DNA of 64,000 bases, taken from contig NZ_JAVKGN010000001.1 in assembly GCF_031432215.1 (NCBI RefSeq), positions 434,001 to 498,000 on the forward strand. The letters are read 5' to 3'. The stretch comes from Halodesulfurarchaeum sp. HSR-GB (GTDB lineage Archaea > Halobacteriota > Halobacteria > Halobacteriales > Halobacteriaceae). A model generated the notes under the pieces. The model had not been told where the DNA came from, ran no database searches, and was given only the letters and a program-made list of their open reading frames with translations. Positions within the stretch are counted from its first letter, which is position 1; each line of letters begins with the position of its first letter. Position numbers and translations under genes: made by a program. This document shows positions 60,506 through 64,000 of the stretch, in pieces.

Positions 60506-61855
60506 TCAGAGTTCCTCGACGTTCGGGCGCTCCGCATCGGGAAGCGCGTCGTCGCCCTCGTGTCTGGTCACCCGGGCTTTCATGATCCGGGTGTCCTCGA
60601 CCTGCTCGGCCCGTAACTCGATGTTCTCGTAGGTGAAGACCTCGCCCTCCTCGACCAGCCGGCCCGCTCGATTGAAGATGAAGCCAGCGATGGTCTCGAA
60701 CTCCTCGCCCTCGGGGAGTTCGATGTCAAGCGCCTCGTTGACCTCCTCGATGTTGACCTCGCCTCTGACCAGCACGGTCTGCTCGTCGACGCGGTCGATC
60801 GGGCGCTCCTCCCCGCCTTCGAGGATCTCGCCGGTGATCTCCTCGATGATGTCCTCGGTGGTGATCAGGCCTTCTGTCGTCCCGAACTCGTCGATGACGA
60901 TGACCATGCCCACCCGCTCTTCCTGCATCTCCTGGAGGAGTTCGTCGACGTTCTTGGACTCGGGAACATGGAGGGTCGGCTGGATGAGATCGCGCAGTGT
61001 CGCCTCGCCATTCTCGCTGTAGAGATACTCACGAACCAGATCCCGCAACTGGACGATCCCCATGACAGTGTCCAGATCCGACTCGTAGACCGGGACCCGC
61101 TCGTGGCCGCTCTGAGTGCAGGTCTGGATCGCCGTCTCGATCGGGTCGTCCGCGGCGACCGCAGTCACGTCCAGTCGCGGCGTCATGACCTCCTTGGCGA
61201 TGGTCTGGTCGAAGCGGAAGATGCGCTGGAGCATCTCCCGCTCGTCGGATTCGATGACGCCCTCGCGCTCGCCGGTCTTGATGAGGTTCTGGATCTCGTC
61301 GCGGGTCACATAGGAGGACTCGATCGCCGCGTGCCCGCCCGTGACCTTGATGACGATCCGGGAGAGGTAATCGAAGAGCACCACCAGCGGATAGAGCAGA
61401 CGCTCGGTGAGCGCGAGCGGCCGGGAGACCCGGAGTGTCCACTCCTCGGTGTGCTCGACGGCATAGGACTTCGGCGCGATCTCGCCGAACAGCAACACCA
61501 GTGCCGTGACCCCGAAGGTCGCGGCGAAGACGGCCTGGCCCTGGGTGAGAAAGACCCCGAACAGGGCCGTCGCGATGGAGGACATCGCGATGTTCACCAG
61601 GTTGTTCCCCACGAGGATGGTCACCAGGAGGCGGTGGGGGTCCTCCTTGAGTTCCATGACTGTCGCCGCGTTCGGGACCCCCTCCTCGTAGAGCGCCTCG
61701 ATGCGGTGGCGGGCCAGCGAAAACATCGCGATCTCCGATGAGGAGAAGAAAGCGGAGAGTGCCACGAGCAGGAGGATCGAGGCGAAGCCGAGCCAGACCC
61801 AGAGTCCCGGCGAGCCAGCGCCGATCCCATCGATTGCAGCGGGAAGTATACCCAT
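60506..61855 (-). CDS. CNNM/CorC-type membrane protein with CBS domains
   Basis: A 449-residue hemolysin-family (DUF21/CNNM) protein. Four membrane helices at the N-terminus (about 15-200), then a CBS pair (VMTPRLDVTAVAADDPIETA near 220; IQPTLHVPESKNVDELLQEM near 280) and a C-terminal CorC_HlyC domain. Members are linked to Mg2+/Co2+ efflux. Start MGILPAA with CTTTAG about 30 bases upstream as TATA box. Confidence 0.92.
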   Translation of the reverse strand: MGILPAAIDGIGAGSPGLWVWLGFASILLLVALSAFFSSSEIAMFSLARHRIEALYEEGVPNAATVMELKEDPHRLLVTILVGNNLVNIAMSSIATALFGVFLTQGQAVFAATFGVTALVLLFGEIAPKSYAVEHTEEWTLRVSRPLALTERLLYPLVVLFDYLSRIVIKVTGGHAAIESSYVTRDEIQNLIKTGEREGVIESDEREMLQRIFRFDQTIAKEVMTPRLDVTAVAADDPIETAIQTCTQSGHERVPVYESDLDTVMGIVQLRDLVREYLYSENGEATLRDLIQPTLHVPESKNVDELLQEMQEERVGMVIVIDEFGTTEGLITTEDIIEEITGEILEGGEERPIDRVDEQTVLVRGEVNIEEVNEALDIELPEGEEFETIAGFIFNRAGRLVEEGEVFTYENIELRAEQVEDTRIMKARVTRHEGDDALPDAERPNVEEL

Positions 61856-61957
61856 CAACACCCGAAATTCCGGGCGCGGCCCCTAAAGCATTTCTTCACC
61901 CCCGGATGGATTAGCCGGACTCGGCAAGGTTTTCCCCGCCGATCCCTCAGCACGGAT

Positions 61958-62251
61958 ATGGCAGAGCAGACGCTCGATGAGCCCGCGAGCGTGGACACCG
62001 ACCTCACGCTGTATCGGCTCCAGGGCTGCCCGTTTTGTGAACGAGTCGTCCGGACCCTCGAGGACCTGGACGTCTCCTATCACTCCCGCTTCGTCGAGGC
62101 AAAACACTCCGAGCGAAACGTCGTCCAGCGTCTCTCCGGCAACCGCGAGGTGCCGGTGATCGTGGATCACAACACCGGCGTGACGATGGGCGAGAGTCCC
62201 CGGATCGTCAAATACCTCTACAAGACCTACCGGAACCGGGGTGGAGACTGA
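61958..62251 (+). CDS. Glutaredoxin-like protein (GST N-terminal fold)
   Basis: A 97-residue thioredoxin-fold protein with the active-site motif CPFC (Cys24, Cys27) and the cis-Pro loop NREVPVIV near 71-78. It presumably reduces disulfides with a haloarchaeal thiol such as gamma-glutamylcysteine (inference; haloarchaea lack glutathione). Its stop overlaps the redoxin start. Confidence 0.9.
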   Translation: MAEQTLDEPASVDTDLTLYRLQGCPFCERVVRTLEDLDVSYHSRFVEAKHSERNVVQRLSGNREVPVIVDHNTGVTMGESPRIVKYLYKTYRNRGGD

Positions 62252-62763
62252 TGCGGCGAAAAGTCACCGAATTCGAACCGACAGATCACCTTGAGACCGG
62301 CGAGAAAGCGCCCGATTTCACTCGGCCCCTCGTCAACGAGGAGTTCTGGGAGGACACCGCGCTCTCGGATGTCCTCGAGGACGGGCCGGTCCTCCTCATC
62401 TTCCACCCGATGGACCGGGCGTTCCCGACGACCTACGTCTACAACGCGCTCAAAGATCGGTCGATCCTCTCGGGGCCGGCCCAGGTTGTCGGTATCACGA
62501 TTTCCACGCCCTACGACCACGCCCGCACGATCGAGGACCGTGGGATCGAGGCCATCCGCGGCCTCTACTCGGACCCGAAAAACGAAGTGGCCGCGGAGTA
62601 CGGCCTGGCACACGACCTGGACGGCATGGAAGGGATCGAGGAGCCCCGCCTCGCGCTCTATCTCATCGAACCCGACCGGACCGTCGCCTTCGACTGGGTC
62701 GCGGAGGCCTGGCCGCAGTTCCCGGATTACGACGCGCTCGAAGACGCACTCGAAGCACTCTAG
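62251..62763 (+). CDS. Peroxiredoxin-fold redoxin lacking cysteine
   Basis: A 170-residue AhpC/TSA-type fold (GEKAPDFTRPLVNEEFWEDT, then VLLIFHPMDRAFPTTYVY). Where peroxiredoxins have the peroxidatic Cys there is FHPMDRAFPTTY, and no cysteine occurs anywhere in the chain. It overlaps the glutaredoxin-like gene, so the two are made together. It may be a non-catalytic partner or a scaffold; a peroxidase role is not supported. Confidence 0.82.
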   Translation: MRRKVTEFEPTDHLETGEKAPDFTRPLVNEEFWEDTALSDVLEDGPVLLIFHPMDRAFPTTYVYNALKDRSILSGPAQVVGITISTPYDHARTIEDRGIEAIRGLYSDPKNEVAAEYGLAHDLDGMEGIEEPRLALYLIEPDRTVAFDWVAEAWPQFPDYDALEDALEAL

Positions 62764-63200
62764 ACGACCGATTCGACGTATTCGATCGCCGCGGACGGCG
62801 AATCGACGGCTTCGACGCCGGCCACGTCGTGGGTTTCGATCCCCGCCACCGGCCGGTCCAGATCCAGCGCGTGAGCGAGTTCCGAGAGCGTGCCGTAGCC
62901 CCCATCAATGGCGATCACCGCGTCGCCGTTCCGGACGACCAGCACGTTCCTGGCGTTTCCCAGTCCGGTCGCGATCGGCACGTCGATGTGGGGGTTGGCC
63001 GCCGCACGGTCGTCCCCGGGAAGGATGCCGATGGTCCGGCCGCCCGTTTCGGCCATCCCCGCAGCGACCGCCTCCATCACGCCCGTGAGCCCGCCACAGA
63101 CAACGTCGTGGCCGCGCTCGCCGAGTCGCTCGCCGAGTTCTTCGGCCAGCTCGTCGGTTTCTGCGTCCACGGAACTGCCACCGATGACACTGACTCGCAT
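62760..63200 (-). CDS. LOG-like nucleotide-binding Rossmann protein (TIGR00725 type)
   Basis: A 146-residue protein of the MoCo carrier/LOG/TIGR00725 group. SVIGGSSVDAETDELAEELG, VCGGLTGVMEAVAAG and the signature GDAVIAIDGGYGTLSELAHA (about 100-119) are seen. Members bind nucleotides; a lysine-decarboxylase label would be wrong. It overlaps the redoxin stop by four bases and is divergent from the Sua5/YrdC gene. Confidence 0.85.
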   Translation of the reverse strand: MRVSVIGGSSVDAETDELAEELGERLGERGHDVVCGGLTGVMEAVAAGMAETGGRTIGILPGDDRAAANPHIDVPIATGLGNARNVLVVRNGDAVIAIDGGYGTLSELAHALDLDRPVAGIETHDVAGVEAVDSPSAAIEYVESVV

Positions 63201-63277
63201 ATCGTTGCCTCGGTGCCCAGCCCCGTAGTCGTTTGCCGATCCGGGATTTCTTTGCCCCCGCCACCGAGATGGGAACC

Positions 63278-63886
63278 ATGGCCGAACGGCTCGACGGACG
63301 GCAGGACGACGCCATAACGCGAGCGGCCGCGGCGCTCGATCGGGGCGAACTCGTCGTCTACCCCACCGAGACGGTCTACGGGCTGGGGGCCGACGCCCTC
63401 GACCCAGCGGCGATCGATCGGGTGTTCGACGCGAAGCACCGGGACCGAGACGAACCGGTCTCGCTCGCGGTTCCCAGCGCCGCGGCGGCCCGGGACTACG
63501 TCACCCCGAGCGAGCGGGAAGCCGAGTTCATGGCTGCGTTCCTGCCCGGCCCGGTGACGGTGGTCCTCGAACGGAAGCCGATCGTCCCGGACGTGCTCAC
63601 GGGCGGTCGGGCGAAGGTCGGCATCCGGGTGCCTGACCACGCGGTCGCCCAGGCGTTGCTGGCGGAATTCGCACCGATCACCGCCACCAGCGCCAACGTC
63701 AGCGGCCGACCCAGCGCGACCCGCCCCGAAGCCGTCGACCCCGAACTCGAAGCGGCCGTGGCCGTGATCCTCGAAGCCGGCCGGAGCGGTGGCGCCGGGA
63801 GCACAGTGGTCGACGTGGCAACCGACGAGTTGCTCAGGGAGGGCCCGGAGGCTGATGCCATCCGGGACTGGCTCGCGAGCCACTAG
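63278..63886 (+). CDS. Threonylcarbamoyl-AMP synthase (Sua5/YciO/YrdC family)
   Basis: Provides threonylcarbamoyl-adenylate for t6A37 of ANN-decoding tRNAs. 202 residues; the YrdC core is VVYPTETVYGLGADAL near 24-39, with KHRDRDEPVSLAVPS and GPVTVVLER and ITATSANVSGRPS following. It lacks the C-terminal Sua5 domain, so it is the short type. Start at the ATG at 63278; one codon set upstream, ATG at 63269, is equally possible. Confidence 0.92.
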   Translation: MAERLDGRQDDAITRAAAALDRGELVVYPTETVYGLGADALDPAAIDRVFDAKHRDRDEPVSLAVPSAAAARDYVTPSEREAEFMAAFLPGPVTVVLERKPIVPDVLTGGRAKVGIRVPDHAVAQALLAEFAPITATSANVSGRPSATRPEAVDPELEAAVAVILEAGRSGGAGSTVVDVATDELLREGPEADAIRDWLASH

Positions 63887-64000
63887 CCGCCGGGCAGGAG
63901 CGAGGCGAGCGAACGGGTCTGTGTCCCACACTCACCAGCGAAGCGACAGGTCTCGCACTTGGCGTCGTCGCCGATCCGGGGTGGCGGGCCGTCCATCGAC
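63883..64000 (-). CDS. C-terminal end of a Cas4/Dna2-like Cys-cluster nuclease (partial)
   Basis: Only the last 38 codons are in the window. They contain CETCRFAGECGTQTRS, the three-Cys C-terminal cluster that binds iron-sulphur in Cas4/Dna2-type PD-(D/E)XK nucleases, and end LASLLPGG. The nuclease domain lies outside, so the family is a suggestion. It overlaps the preceding stop by four bases. No CRISPR array is seen in the window. Confidence 0.5.
   Translation of the reverse strand, partial: SMDGPPPRIGDDAKCETCRFAGECGTQTRSLASLLPGG

Overview
The window is chromosomal DNA from an extremely halophilic archaeon (class Halobacteria); I cannot fix the genus. Evidence: GC-rich sequence, very acidic predicted proteins, leaderless genes with a TATA-like box about 27 bases before the start codon, and archaeal hallmark genes (PAN, aIF5B, Nob1, TFB, MCM, RPA plus its partner, PibD, PDCD5-like protein, halo-type ferredoxin). 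Most of the window is dense housekeeping sequence; I see no CRISPR array, no rRNA, no replication origin and no intact transposase.

Layout. 1-9986: a partial YdjM-like membrane hydrolase, pgi, a CPBP protease, Nob1 with a PRC-barrel protein, infB, a small zinc-ribbon protein, pyruvoyl arginine decarboxylase, PAN and hemA. 10091-17286: haem genes (radical SAM, hemG-like), a GNAT, pepF, truA, hisS and a PDCD5-like gene. 17330-21380: a divergent ferric-iron ABC transporter whose shared control region carries two DtxR/Idr-type operators. 21427-25249: TRAM and Tfx proteins, an rpa3-rpap3 type pair and a ribbon-helix-helix protein.

25346-34751 is the accessory part. tRNA-His is followed by two, and tRNA-Pro by one, cassettes of 145-160 bases. 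Each cassette has a bulged hairpin, then an inverted copy of the 3' end of that same tRNA, a small stem-loop, and a direct copy of the tRNA 3' end. After the tRNA-Pro cassette come a 2 x 201-base tandem repeat, a vapBC pair and a less GC-rich type IV pilin. Between the two tRNAs lie a sensor kinase, a site-2 protease, a cupin, a Ski2-like helicase and a BofA-like protein.

34975-46834: small membrane proteins, a DtxR-family regulator, glmM-like, prs and ileS, a HIT protein, and TFB flanked by two ParA/MinD-like proteins with altered P-loops. 46878-53356: mcm interrupted by two inteins (one in the Walker A loop, one just after Walker B) at the head of a likely six-gene operon ending in the ParA-like gene, then a coiled-coil protein and hisI. 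53400-64000: pibD, ferredoxin, hisA-hisB, an ACT-domain protein, a YigZ/IMPACT protein, upp, a PiT transporter, a CNNM/CorC-type protein, a glutaredoxin-like/redoxin pair, a LOG-like protein, a Sua5/YrdC protein and the tail of a Cas4/Dna2-like Cys-cluster protein.

The strongest candidate for something undescribed is the tRNA-anchored cassette architecture. It occurs independently at two unrelated tRNA genes, and the two tRNA-His cassettes show compensatory base changes in a hairpin with the same tetraloop and the same single-base bulge.
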